Shown piece by piece: positions 25,923 to 34,433 of a stretch of 64,000 nt of DNA (its first letter is position 1; each line of letters opens with the position of its first letter). Both the position numbers and the translations under genes were made by a program. The stretch is from Bacillota bacterium (GTDB lineage: Bacteria > Bacillota > Clostridia > Tissierellales > Sedimentibacteraceae). Below the pieces are notes generated by a model. It saw nothing but the letters and a program-made list of their open reading frames with translations, made no database searches and was not told the origin of the DNA. The DNA is taken from contig JAEWJT010000015.1 in the NCBI GenBank assembly GCA_023386345.1, forward strand, positions 186,001-250,000. Reading direction: 5' to 3'.

Positions 25923-26168
25923 ATGAACAATAATATTCCTAACCAATTTTCAAATGCTTCACAGTCTAATGCAGGAGATATCAAGCAAAGAGCGCAACAA
26001 TTAAAGCAGAATGAACAGCAATTAGCATTCCAAAACGTACAACAATATGTTAAGAGTGCTCCTGTAAATAACTACACTAATTCAGTTACGCAAAATGCAA
26101 AACAATTAAAAATAAATGACGCTAAAAACTATATTCAACAAATGAATAGCAAAATTGGTTTGCAGTAA
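25923..26168 (+). CDS. Small Asn/Gln-rich protein
   Basis: An 81-residue hydrophilic protein of low complexity: Gln and Asn make up over a third. It opens MNNN, repeats a KQRAQQLKQNEQQ-type pattern twice (QQLKQNEQQL and AKQLKINDAK), and has no Cys or Trp and no membrane segment. The composition recalls gamma-type small acid-soluble spore proteins or coat-associated proteins, but I see no diagnostic motif. It has a GGAGGAAAA ribosome site identical to that of its relative at 27727. Its promoter region is duplicated there. Sporulation-stage expression is a guess. Confidence 0.7.
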   Translation: MNNNIPNQFSNASQSNAGDIKQRAQQLKQNEQQLAFQNVQQYVKSAPVNNYTNSVTQNAKQLKINDAKNYIQQMNSKIGLQ

Positions 26169-26233
26169 TTAGCATAATAATACTAATCTTTAATTAAAGC
26201 GATGTAAATCTGGATAAGTATTAGCTAAAAAGT

Positions 26234-26271
26234 AGAAAGATATTCTTTTATATATAAAAGAATATCTTTCT
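26234..26271. terminator. Bidirectional terminator
   Basis: Perfect 17-base arms (26234-26250 and 26255-26271) with a 4-base loop between convergent genes ending at 26168 and 26303. Confidence 0.8.
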
Positions 26272-26302
26272 TATTTCCTCAATATTTTTACATCTGAATT
26301 CC

Positions 26303-27325
26303 CTAAACGATATCCTTTGCAACAAATCTATCCATAAATGATAACATTTCAATCAATTGCTCTGCAAGAGCGTCATCAATGCTTGTCCAACTGAAGCCAA
26401 CCCCAGGAAAATATGGACATAAATTATATTTATCCTTTTTATAATCAATTGGCATACAAGCAAGAGGGCGTGAGCCTGTTTTGTCAGTTTGAACACAATA
26501 TCTGCAACCGTCACATCTCTTTGTATGATTTATTATAAAATTTTGATTTTTTTCGCTCATTGAATTAAAAGCATCTAAGTAAGGTTTCAAGCCATTAGGT
26601 ATACACAGACCAAAAACTGGAGGCTTTTTTATGAATGTATCATATCGTGCAGATATACCTGTATGTCTGATTTTGTATTCAAATCCACCGCTTGGACGTT
26701 CTTTACTCCACGCAGGATTTATATAAGTCAATGATAAATTACTATTACTCGAATTAGTATCATAAATATCGTATCTTTTATACCCATTTGAAATCATCCA
26801 ATTTTCTAGCTTACGAAATGCCTCATTACCTAATAAACGAGCATAAATGTCTGAGGTATAAGGATAATCTTTTTTAAAGAAACAATTTGAAAAAACCATT
26901 AGATTAGTCTCTTGTCGAGTTGACATCCATATCCATGCCAATGGAAGACTTGTAAAGCTATTAATTCCAAGCCTCGATAAAATGACTTGCTGTCTCTTGT
27001 TCAATTTAACTGAACTACCTTGACCAATCAAGAACATATTTTGCAGCAGAGTGTCCATCGCTTTTAAGAATTTTTGCATATTTACTTGTAAATCAGGTTT
27101 GCCATAAGAAGATTTATTAAAACGGTTAGGATAAGCATCGTCATCATGTAATGATGGAACAAACAGCAGAGGTTCATCAAAAGCTAATTTATACAAATCT
27201 CTTATTAAATTATAAAACACCTCTTGTTCTGCAACGCTAATATTTGCTTTCTCATCAGGCACAAAGCTCGGAAACATATCAATATAAGCTTGTGCTATTC
27301 TTTGTTCTAAACTCGTATATGTCAT
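26303..27325 (-). CDS. Uncharacterised protein with C-terminal Cys-rich knuckle
   Basis: A 340-residue soluble protein, family not recognised. The N-terminal two thirds is mixed helix with many aromatic residues. The C-terminal part has CDGCRYC, then Cys in PLACMPID and in NLCPYFPG, a four- or five-Cys cluster that could bind zinc. The 18295-19389 protein also ends in a CxxCxxC unit, although the rest shows no clear likeness. It has an AAAGGAG site and stands alone, divided from the Asn/Gln-rich genes by terminators or long gaps. Confidence 0.6.
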   Translation of the reverse strand: MTYTSLEQRIAQAYIDMFPSFVPDEKANISVAEQEVFYNLIRDLYKLAFDEPLLFVPSLHDDDAYPNRFNKSSYGKPDLQVNMQKFLKAMDTLLQNMFLIGQGSSVKLNKRQQVILSRLGINSFTSLPLAWIWMSTRQETNLMVFSNCFFKKDYPYTSDIYARLLGNEAFRKLENWMISNGYKRYDIYDTNSSNSNLSLTYINPAWSKERPSGGFEYKIRHTGISARYDTFIKKPPVFGLCIPNGLKPYLDAFNSMSEKNQNFIINHTKRCDGCRYCVQTDKTGSRPLACMPIDYKKDKYNLCPYFPGVGFSWTSIDDALAEQLIEMLSFMDRFVAKDIV

Positions 27326-27590
27326 TTTTATCTCCTTTATAAAATATTAAAAATCCAAATTTAGGACTAAAATAAAATTCTCATAAATTCTATATCACAA
27401 AAATTTTTAATAAATATTTCTATTAAATTCCAAATTATAATGAAATTAACTTCAAACTATTTTAATCTATATTATTTAAATAATTTTACTATATTAAAGC
27501 AAATATAGCAAGATATACATTTCTATTACTTCATTAAACAATACTTATAAGAAATATTCTAAAAATTATTTTTTTTTATTTAGATTAAGA

Positions 27591-27665
27591 AGAAAAATCA
27601 TATTTTTTTATCAAAAAATTACACAAATAATACCACTTAATTTGTAAATAATATAATTGTATAAT
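27591..27665 (+). repeat. Promoter-region repeat copy 2
   Basis: Second copy of the ~75-base region at 25789-25863, with TATAAT at 27660-27665, TTAATT 17 bases before it and the same distance to the start codon. The rest of the 27326-27726 gap is extremely AT-rich and holds nothing else I can name. Confidence 0.7.
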
Positions 27666-27726
27666 GGATTATTTCTTTTATACTTTATATAAAATATTAA
27701 TAATATTAAAAACAGGAGGAAAATTA

Positions 27727-27948
27727 ATGAATAATAATTTTAAAGATTCAAAATCAGTTGAGCAACAATTTTCTCAATTAATTCAAAACAAGCAGCAATT
27801 TGTTAAAAATGCTCAGTTTAGCAACAGTAATAACAATAACGAGAATAAAAACAACGACAATAAAAGCAAAAATAAAAACAAAAACAAAGATAATAAAAAT
27901 AACAACAAAGATAATAAAAACAACAACAACAATAACAATATTAAGTAG
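27727..27948 (+). CDS. Small Asn/Lys-rich low-complexity protein
   Basis: A 73-residue protein. The first ~35 residues (MNNNFKDSKSVEQQFSQLIQ and on) resemble the 81-residue protein at 25923, with shared MNNN start and Gln pairs. The second half is almost only Asn, Lys and Asp, encoded by AAT/AAC/AAA triplets that look like slippage-prone repeats. It has a GGAGGAAAA site before ATG 27727 and the duplicated promoter. An upstream in-frame start gives 21 more residues but lacks a ribosome site. It would be unfolded in isolation; nucleic-acid or spore-coat association is a guess. Confidence 0.6.
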   Translation: MNNNFKDSKSVEQQFSQLIQNKQQFVKNAQFSNSNNNNENKNNDNKSKNKNKNKDNKNNNKDNKNNNNNNNIK

Positions 27949-28000
27949 AGCAAAATGCAAAGCAATTAAGCTTACAAAACGCCAATAAAACAAAAAAAAT

Positions 28001-28041
28001 AAAGACCGCAAATCCTTATAAACACAGAATTTGCGGTCTTT
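28001..28041. terminator. Bidirectional terminator
   Basis: Perfect 13-base arms (28001-28013 and 28029-28041) around a 15-base loop. It follows the Asn/Lys-rich gene on one strand and the phosphatase remnant on the other. Confidence 0.75.
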
Positions 28042-28047
28042 AATTCA

Positions 28048-28185
28048 CTATTTCCACTCATACACTTTTATTTCACAATTATTTTGTCTATAATTTTTAA
28101 ATTCTTCATTATTGCAATCCGTAAAATATTTATAGATCACTTTTGTTACGTAGCCATGAGTAACAATTAAAATATTTTTATCCAT
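28048..28185 (-). pseudogene. Remnant of a histidine-phosphatase gene (C-terminal end)
   Basis: 45 codons reading MDKNILIVTHGYVTKVIYKY and ending VYEWK. The ILIVTHGYV motif is the second catalytic-His region of the phosphoglycerate-mutase-like phosphatase family, which normally runs ~200 residues. The first catalytic RHG half is absent. Its ATG overlaps the pentapeptide-protein stop by one base (TAATG), so an insertion or deletion probably fused this tail behind that gene. It may still be translated. Confidence 0.6.
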
Positions 28186-28847
28186 TAATCAATTGAAATC
28201 TTAACTCCTAACATCTTAGCTAGCTCTGATGCTTGAACTGGATTTACAATTGCACCCTTTAATTCTGAAAAATTATTTGAAATTGATATTCCGTCTATTT
28301 GACTTTTAGTAAAATCTATGTCTTTTAATGCTGTTTTAAAAAAATTCGCATTTATGAATTCAACTTCATCAAAATCTACATCTTTTAGAATACTTTCGGA
28401 TATGTTGGCATTATTTAAAGTAGTCTTTGAAAGTCTGATATATCTCATATTAGCTTTATCTAAAATAGCAAAATTAAAATTACTCTCCTCTACAGCGAAT
28501 TGCTTTATACTGCTATTGACAAAATTAGCACCAAGCCACTTAGATGAAATAATTTCGCAACAGTTAAAATATGAGCTATCAAAGTTACAGTTCGAAAAAT
28601 CGCATTTTTCAAAAACAACATTTGAAAAGCTTGACTTTTCGAATATACAATCAATAAATTCACAATTTTTAAACTGTACCTGACCAAAGCTTACAGATGA
28701 TATATCTTCATTTGATAAACAAATACCATCTACACACATATTTTCTATATCGCTATCTTCTAATTTTGCATTTTCTATTAATTCAATAAAATTCTCTGTT
28801 ATAACTCTAATATTATCTAAAATTATAGGTTTCTTTATTTTTAACAT
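28185..28847 (-). CDS. Pentapeptide-repeat protein
   Basis: A 220-residue protein. From about residue 45 to 195 it is built of pentapeptide repeats A(D/N)LxX-like (CEFID CIFEK SSFSN VVFEK CDFSN CNFDS), which form a right-handed square helix that can mimic DNA. Relatives include Qnr/MfpA gyrase protectors and many proteins of unknown role. It has no signal peptide. It has an AGGTG site. The unusual cysteine-rich first repeat block is a minor oddity. The downstream phosphatase remnant is one base overlapped and may be co-translated. Confidence 0.85.
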   Translation of the reverse strand: MLKIKKPIILDNIRVITENFIELIENAKLEDSDIENMCVDGICLSNEDISSVSFGQVQFKNCEFIDCIFEKSSFSNVVFEKCDFSNCNFDSSYFNCCEIISSKWLGANFVNSSIKQFAVEESNFNFAILDKANMRYIRLSKTTLNNANISESILKDVDFDEVEFINANFFKTALKDIDFTKSQIDGISISNNFSELKGAIVNPVQASELAKMLGVKISID

Positions 28848-29009
28848 TGTAATTGCACCTGCACTTATTCCAATAATTATACCATTGTGATGCTGTAAAG
28901 CCTCAACTAATTAATATTTCCTAAAATATTTAATTCATTTGATTTTATCACAATAAGCAATATACAGCAACATAAAAGTTTTATCAAATGGTATAATATA
29001 TAAGCTGTC

Positions 29010-29717
29010 TTAATTTTCTAATTTATTCCTTTTAAATGCAATTATGAACATAAATATAAATATTATAAGATTGGCTAATATTACCATCCAGTCTGCAAAT
29101 GCTATATTTAAGCTATTGTTTGATATTAGCTTACTAATTTGATACCCATAAGTAAACCTCGAAAAATCAGCAATTTTTTTATTAAATGTTGCAAGCATTG
29201 GTAAGAAAGCAAAAACCATACCGACTGGAACTGAAATTGCATTTGCCGCCGCCATATTTTTAGAAAAAGCACCAATGCTTAATCCAAGTATTATTGAACA
29301 TATAGTACCTATTGACATTGAAAGCAATAATTTTAATATATCTTCTGATCTAAAACTACCGGCAAATAGAAATATCAAACCACTAAGCATTGTAGCAATA
29401 AATATAAACCCTCCTATACTTATCAAATAATCTAGTGGCTTTACATTTGACATTATTAATGCTCTAAGAGTATTTTTTTCCTTTTCCTCTGATATAATCG
29501 AAACTGTAGCAACAATTGGAGAAAATACGCTATGCATAGTTGCAAATATTGATATAAAAAATGTTCCTGAGTTTAAATCAAGCTGTCCAGACATCGCTGA
29601 TGTCATAATCAAAGCAACTACGGGATAAACAAAAAACAATATTAAGACCTGCAAATTTTTCAGTAAATCCTTTATTTCCTTTTCAAAAATTCCTGAAATT
29701 ATACGAATTCTGTTCAT
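29010..29717 (-). CDS. ABC-2 type transporter permease
   Basis: A 235-residue permease with six predicted membrane segments and an N-terminal cytoplasmic stretch (RIISGIFEKEIKDLLKN). It pairs with the ATPase gene overlapping it by one base (TAATG). ABC-2 transporters export drugs, polysaccharides, lipids or peptides. It is the last of four genes controlled by a LytTR regulator, so it is likely an inducible exporter or efflux system. Confidence 0.88.
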   Translation of the reverse strand: MNRIRIISGIFEKEIKDLLKNLQVLILFFVYPVVALIMTSAMSGQLDLNSGTFFISIFATMHSVFSPIVATVSIISEEKEKNTLRALIMSNVKPLDYLISIGGFIFIATMLSGLIFLFAGSFRSEDILKLLLSMSIGTICSIILGLSIGAFSKNMAAANAISVPVGMVFAFLPMLATFNKKIADFSRFTYGYQISKLISNNSLNIAFADWMVILANLIIFIFMFIIAFKRNKLEN

Positions 29718-30562
29718 TATACAAGACTCCTTCCTGTTAGATTTATAAACACTGTTTCAAGATTTGGCTCTGATGAGTGAATTGAAACAACCCTGTTGTT
29801 TTCAAAGTATCCTTTTATAATTTCAGAATTTTCTCTAATATTTTTCAAAGTAACTTCAACTCCATCATTTAACAATATGTTTATACTATTATCATAATTA
29901 TGCTTTCTGCAAATGCTTAGAGGCTCGCCATATTCAATTATCCTGCCTTCATTTAAAAGGGCTACGTTATCGCAAAGCTTGGTTGCTTCATACATATCAT
30001 GTGTAGTTAATAGTATAGTAGTTCCATTTTCCTTTAGTTCAAAAATAAGCTTATGTATTCTTTCGGTTGTAGCAGGGTCAAGTCCATCGGTTGGCTCATC
30101 TAAAAAAAGCAATTTAGGCTTATGCAGAATTGCTCTAGCAAGTATCAATCTGCCTCTCATACCCTTTGATAATTTATCTGCTGATGTTTTTTTAGCATCA
30201 GTAAGCTCAACCCTTTCCAAAACTTCATCTATATATGATTTATCAACATTGAATATTTTTGCAAAAAGCTTTAAATTATCGTAACAATTCAGCCTTCCAT
30301 ACAGCCCGCTGTTATCCATCACTACCCCTATGTCAGAATAAAACTCATCAGTTAATTTATTGCAATTTCTATCAAATACCCTTGCTTTGCCACCATCAGA
30401 CTTTATCTGTCCGGTCAATATCTTTATAAGCGTTGTTTTTCCAGCACCGGAAGGTCCTAACAGACCTAAAATTTCACTATTTTCAACACTCAAACATACA
30501 TTATCCAAAACCCTCTTATTTCCAAAGATTTTTGCAAGACAATCAGTTTCAATTACTTTCAT
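29717..30562 (-). CDS. ABC transporter ATP-binding protein
   Basis: A 281-residue ATPase: Walker A GPSGAGKTT (35-43), signature LSKGMRGRL, Walker B LLFLDEPTDGLDP and switch His in TTHDMYEA. The signature is LSKGM rather than LSGGQ, as in many ABC-2 drug and antibiotic exporters. A C-terminal ~60-residue extension (VEVTLKNIRENSEI and on) is of the drug-exporter type. It overlaps the upstream DUF3021 gene by 14 bases and the downstream permease gene by one. Confidence 0.9.
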   Translation of the reverse strand: MKVIETDCLAKIFGNKRVLDNVCLSVENSEILGLLGPSGAGKTTLIKILTGQIKSDGGKARVFDRNCNKLTDEFYSDIGVVMDNSGLYGRLNCYDNLKLFAKIFNVDKSYIDEVLERVELTDAKKTSADKLSKGMRGRLILARAILHKPKLLFLDEPTDGLDPATTERIHKLIFELKENGTTILLTTHDMYEATKLCDNVALLNEGRIIEYGEPLSICRKHNYDNSINILLNDGVEVTLKNIRENSEIIKGYFENNRVVSIHSSEPNLETVFINLTGRSLV

Positions 30563-31055
30563 TTATATTATCCTCCTCTTTACTATGTTTCTTTTTATAA
30601 TTTTCAAGAAGCTCCTCATACTTTTTAGCCTCTCTCTTTGTCTTTGTAATCATTATAGCTGTACTAACCAAGAAAAATCCTCCAAATGATACAAAAAATC
30701 CTATCCACGCTTCTGCAAGATTTATAGGAAACCATTTAAAATATATGGTGAAAATTACTATTGCTGCAATTATAAATATTATCATCAAAATTATTTTCCA
30801 AAGCATCATCATATTTTTAAATAATTTTTCTGAAAAAAACACTTGATTTATTAGCGAAACAACAACTGATGACAGTAAAATTTGCAATATAGTATCAAAA
30901 CTTACCCCTTTGTTACCCAAGCTAAACATTGTAGAGTATTCTTTTGCAGATTCTCCTGCAATAATTCCATTAAATGTGATAAATAACATCGTAACAGAAA
31001 ATATAATTAAAATTTGTGCTATAAATTTGTATAAAGCTAGAACCTTATCTTTCAT
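30549..31055 (-). CDS. DUF3021 membrane protein
   Basis: A 168-residue protein with four hydrophobic segments (near 10-32, 58-75, 84-106 and 117-137) and a basic C-terminal tail (REAKKYEELLENYKKKHSKE). DUF3021 proteins are nearly always paired with a LytTR regulator. In streptococcal HdrM/BrsM-like LytTR systems the membrane partner holds the regulator inactive until a signal arrives. That role is inferred for this protein. It begins immediately after the LytTR stop, with a GGAGGG site. Confidence 0.8.
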   Translation of the reverse strand: MKDKVLALYKFIAQILIIFSVTMLFITFNGIIAGESAKEYSTMFSLGNKGVSFDTILQILLSSVVVSLINQVFFSEKLFKNMMMLWKIILMIIFIIAAIVIFTIYFKWFPINLAEAWIGFFVSFGGFFLVSTAIMITKTKREAKKYEELLENYKKKHSKEEDNINESN

Positions 31056-31496
31056 TTACATTCCCTCCAGTTTATTCTTTATAATAGAAGCATATTGACG
31101 TGAAACAAACAATTTTTCATCATTGCTCATGGTTACCAAAATTCTTCCGTCAATATCGGGTTTAAGTGCTTTAATTTGATTAAAATTGATGATAATTGAT
31201 TTGCCTGCTCTAAAAAAATCACTAAGCTCTAACTGCTCCTCTAATTCATAAAGCTTAAGAGGTGTTTCGTACACATCATCCTTAGTATAAAAGAATGTTT
31301 TTTTATCAACTGTATCTATGTACAAAATTTTTGACACATCAAGAATATAGGTAAGATTATTCTTAAAGCCTGTTATCTTCTTGTCCAGCATACTTAACAT
31401 AGCTACTATTTTTAGTACCTTCTCATCGGTTTTCTTGCAATTTATTATTAACTCTATATCCTCTATGCTATTGTCCTCATTTATATGTATTTTCAA
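31056..31496 (-). CDS. LytTR-family transcription factor
   Basis: A 146-residue regulator. The C-terminal ~95 residues form the LytTR DNA-binding beta-fold (ILYIDTVDKKTFFYTKDDVY, then FFRAGKSIIINFNQIKALKP, then SNDEKLFVSRQYA). The N-terminal ~45 residues are a short cap, so there is no phosphorelay receiver. TTG 31496 is preferred as start because GGGGGTG lies six bases before it. It likely activates its own operon through the direct repeats 31577-31605. Confidence 0.88.
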   Translation of the reverse strand: MKIHINEDNSIEDIELIINCKKTDEKVLKIVAMLSMLDKKITGFKNNLTYILDVSKILYIDTVDKKTFFYTKDDVYETPLKLYELEEQLELSDFFRAGKSIIINFNQIKALKPDIDGRILVTMSNDEKLFVSRQYASIIKNKLEGM

Positions 31497-31537
31497 AAAT
31501 TGCACCCCCATATTTGTTCAACATATGTCTTATCTTA

Positions 31538-31605
31538 AATATATTAAATTTTAAAAATATAATCAACATATTTTTCCTAAGTTGTATAAAATACTTGCTA
31601 AGTTG
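31538..31605 (-). promoter_or_regulatory. LytTR operon promoter with tandem LytTR-type sites
   Basis: Minus strand TTGATT (31566-31561), 17 bases, TATATT (31543-31538). Upstream of it CTAAGTTG (plus strand) occurs twice, 31577-31584 and 31598-31605, with a 21-base period that places both on the same DNA face. Direct repeats two turns apart before a promoter are the classic LytTR activator layout. Confidence 0.75.
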
Positions 31606-31811
31606 CGGATATTTATAAAGAATTATAGATAATATTCTATCAAATTATTTATATGGACAGATTTAATTAAAGTAGCTATAATTTAATTTAAATTATATAA
31701 AAATTATATTGACTCTTCCCTAAGGTCATTTTGTAAGATAGATTTATAGAACAATATCAAATAATATTAATATCGTTTTAGTATTAATAAAATCGGGAGG
31801 AAAAGTTAAAA

Positions 31812-32789
31812 ATGAACGAATTAATGAAGATTAGAGAAGTATCCTTGCAGTACGGAGTATCGGTCAGGACATTGAGGTATTATGAGGATATGGGGATATT
31901 AGAAAGTATACGTCCCAACGATTACGCCTACAGGGTATATGACGAAAATGCACTAAAAAGATTAGAGCAGATTTTAATTCTCAGAAAGCTTGATATTTCA
32001 ATTAAAGATATTCAGGCTATATTTAAAAGCAGTGAAACTAAAGCAATGCTTGATGTTTTACAAAAAAAGGTAAATGATATAGACGATGAAGCCGCACAGT
32101 TGCACATATTAAAGAAAATCATCACAGAATTTATTAATCAAATTAAAAATTATAGTTTCTCAGAAGAAGCAGACATAAAAATGCTATACGCACGTGTAAA
32201 TGAGCTGGAAGAAAAAATGAATACTATAGAAAATGATAATGGCGAAGAAGGCTCTGATTCAGGTGAAAATACGAGTTCAGAGAAAATATCTTTAAACAAC
32301 TTAAATCATGTTTCTATACCTGATGTTAGAATACTCTTATTACCAGAATGTAAGATGGTATCATCAGGCTACGGATTTTTTGGGGAAGAAAAATTCGATA
32401 GATTTAGCGACTGGTTTAGCAATCTTTATAATGGCGGTAATTATACTTGGGAAATACCAAAGGATTTTGCATGGTATGATCCAGAAAAGGGCGCAACTGT
32501 ATGGTGGTTTGTAAAACCTGATTATGATGTTGATACTCAAGACTTTGATATTGTAGATTTCGAGGGTGGAATGTATGTCACAGCAGTATCTCGTGATGGT
32601 GATGATGAAGACGGCAACAGAGTATATGCAGGCATAAAAAAATGGATAGAAAAAAGCGATATACTGGAGCTTGACGAACGACCTGGACATTATACCATGT
32701 TTCACATTACAACACACAAATACATTAAGGAAGCTTTTGGATTTCACCAGCTTGAGATACTTGTACCAGTTAAAAAAATAGAAAAATAA
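31812..32789 (+). CDS. MerR-family regulator with GyrI-like sensor domain
   Basis: A 325-residue regulator. Residues 3-75 are a MerR HTH with the wing (VRTLRYYEDMGILESIRPND and YRVYDENALKRLEQI). A long coiled-coil linker (about 85-150) follows and ends in an acidic patch. Residues ~165-320 are a BmrR/GyrI-like effector domain (LLLPECKMVSSGYGFFGEEK to FHQLEILVPVKK). Such proteins bind organic cations and activate efflux genes by untwisting a long-spacer promoter. It is upstream of the VTC/CotH cluster but ends in its own terminator, so a link is not proven. Confidence 0.9.
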   Translation: MNELMKIREVSLQYGVSVRTLRYYEDMGILESIRPNDYAYRVYDENALKRLEQILILRKLDISIKDIQAIFKSSETKAMLDVLQKKVNDIDDEAAQLHILKKIITEFINQIKNYSFSEEADIKMLYARVNELEEKMNTIENDNGEEGSDSGENTSSEKISLNNLNHVSIPDVRILLLPECKMVSSGYGFFGEEKFDRFSDWFSNLYNGGNYTWEIPKDFAWYDPEKGATVWWFVKPDYDVDTQDFDIVDFEGGMYVTAVSRDGDDEDGNRVYAGIKKWIEKSDILELDERPGHYTMFHITTHKYIKEAFGFHQLEILVPVKKIEK

Positions 32790-32798
32790 ATAAAAAAG

Positions 32799-32827
32799 GA
32801 ATGAATTGAGAAATTCATTCTTTTTTT
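32799..32827 (+). terminator. Terminator after MerR gene
   Basis: 9-base arms (32799-32807 and 32812-32820) with a 4-base loop, followed by seven T (32821-32827). Confidence 0.75.
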
Positions 32828-32975
32828 ATTTAGAATAATTTTAATTTATCGAAACTAGATAGTATTCTGTAAAAAATAACAATAAAAATTTCAGTTAAAA
32901 TTCAGATAGACGACAAACCAAGTTCAATTTAAAAATGTAGAATATGTTTAAAGTAAATATGAGAGGAGTGAAAAC

Positions 32976-33644
32976 ATGAATGGCAGACATGAATTAAAAT
33001 ACTATATCAATTCGTCAGACTACGCGCAATTGTGTGCAAGATTACGTACTGTAGCAAAACTTGATAAAAATGCTGATGTTGATGGAAAATACACAATTCG
33101 AAGCCTTTATTTTGATAATTATATGGACAAGGCTGTTATAGAAAAATTATCGGGACTTAGCAGGCGAGAAAAATTCAGGCTTCGATATTACAACTCAGAT
33201 ACATCATTTATAAGATTAGAAAAAAAGAGTAAGGTAAATCGATTGTGCTATAAGGAAAGTGCGACGATTACTAAGGAGCAATGTATTGCACTGTTAGAGG
33301 GAAACTATGATGTTTTAAAAGTTCCTGAAGTGCCTTTGCTTATGGAACTATACACAAAAATACATTATCAGAACTTGCGTCCAAGAAATATCGTCGACTA
33401 TAAAAGAGAGGCGTATGTATATAGTGCCGGCAATGTACGTGTCACCTTTGACAGCCAAATTAAAACATCTAATAATGCAATGGGCTTTCTAAACCCAGAG
33501 CTTGCAGCAATTCCTGCGGCAAATTCTATTATATTAGAAGTAAAGTATGATGGATTTTTGCCTGATATTATCAGAGATATTGTTCAAATTGGATGGCGTA
33601 ATCAAACCGAGTTTTCCAAATATGTTGTGTCAAGGCTCGTATAA
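32976..33644 (+). CDS. VTC-domain polyphosphate polymerase-like protein
   Basis: A 222-residue single-domain protein of the VTC tunnel fold. Basic and acidic signature residues line the tunnel: RHELKYYI at the N-terminus, YTIRSLYFDN, KFRLRYY, RLEKKSK (Lys-rich), VDYKREAYVY, RVTFDSQI and LEVKYDGFLP. These match the catalytic residues of yeast Vtc4, which makes polyphosphate from ATP. It is the first gene of a cluster with DUF4956, CotH kinase and a two-component system. It has a GAGAGGAGTG site. Polyphosphate synthesis is likely but not demonstrated. Confidence 0.85.
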   Translation: MNGRHELKYYINSSDYAQLCARLRTVAKLDKNADVDGKYTIRSLYFDNYMDKAVIEKLSGLSRREKFRLRYYNSDTSFIRLEKKSKVNRLCYKESATITKEQCIALLEGNYDVLKVPEVPLLMELYTKIHYQNLRPRNIVDYKREAYVYSAGNVRVTFDSQIKTSNNAMGFLNPELAAIPAANSIILEVKYDGFLPDIIRDIVQIGWRNQTEFSKYVVSRLV

Positions 33645-33693
33645 ATCAATTATAACATAAAATTTTTAATACAAAAATTAGGAGGATTAAATC

Positions 33694-34362
33694 ATGTTAG
33701 AAAAAATTTTAAGCTTTAGCTTTTTAGACAAAGCAGCATCATTTTCAATACCAGATATACTTGTAGCATTACTCATTTCATTTGCTATAGGATTATTCAT
33801 TTTCTTTGTTTATACAAAAACCTTTAAAGGTGTTATGCACTCATCGGCTTTCGGTATTTCGCTGATTGCTATGGACTTAATTACAACACTCGTTATTTTA
33901 GCTGTATCATCAAATCTGATAACCTCGCTGGGAATGGTAGGAGCTTTATCAATTGTCCGTTTCAGAACAGTTGTCAAAGAACCGCTTGACCTTGTATATA
34001 TGTTTTGGTCAATCACAGTTGGCATAGTAGTCGGCGTAGGACTAATTCCTCTTGCTGTCATAGGCTCTGTTGTTATAGGACTTATCCTGTATCTATTTGT
34101 CAACCGCAAGACAAATGATACTCCATATGTAGTCGTAATAAGCTGTACAAATGAACAAGCAGAAACACAATCTCTTTCTTTGATTAATGGACATACTAAA
34201 AAGCATATCGTTAAAGCAAAAAGTGTATCTAAAGAAAGTATAGAGCTGACAGTTGAAGTACGTTTGAAAGAATCATCTTCACAATTTGTCAATGCACTAT
34301 TGGGCATTCAAGGTGTTTCTAATGCGACACTCGTTTCCTACAATGGCGATTATTATATGTAA
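33694..34362 (+). CDS. DUF4956 membrane protein
   Basis: A 222-residue protein with four or five membrane segments in the first 140 residues, and the DUF4956 core VRFRTVVKEPLDLVYMFWSI. A cytoplasmic, strand-rich C-terminal domain follows (VVVISCTNEQAETQ to NATLVSYNGDYYM). DUF4956 genes typically sit between VTC and CotH genes, as here. It may form a channel that passes polyphosphate or protein substrate, but no function is proven. It has a GGAGG site, 49 bases after the VTC gene. Confidence 0.85.
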   Translation: MLEKILSFSFLDKAASFSIPDILVALLISFAIGLFIFFVYTKTFKGVMHSSAFGISLIAMDLITTLVILAVSSNLITSLGMVGALSIVRFRTVVKEPLDLVYMFWSITVGIVVGVGLIPLAVIGSVVIGLILYLFVNRKTNDTPYVVVISCTNEQAETQSLSLINGHTKKHIVKAKSVSKESIELTVEVRLKESSSQFVNALLGIQGVSNATLVSYNGDYYM

Positions 34363-34433
34363 CTATGATGTTTTTAAAAAGGATTATAGGTTGCCTTTAT
34401 TAACCTAAATATATTATAAAAGGATGAGCGAAA

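Noticed and set aside
27778..28011. Minus-strand Val/Ile-rich open frame opposite the Asn/Lys-rich gene
   Set aside because: It is the mirror image of the AAT/AAC/AAA triplets and has no ribosome site; the plus-strand gene has GGAGG and a promoter.
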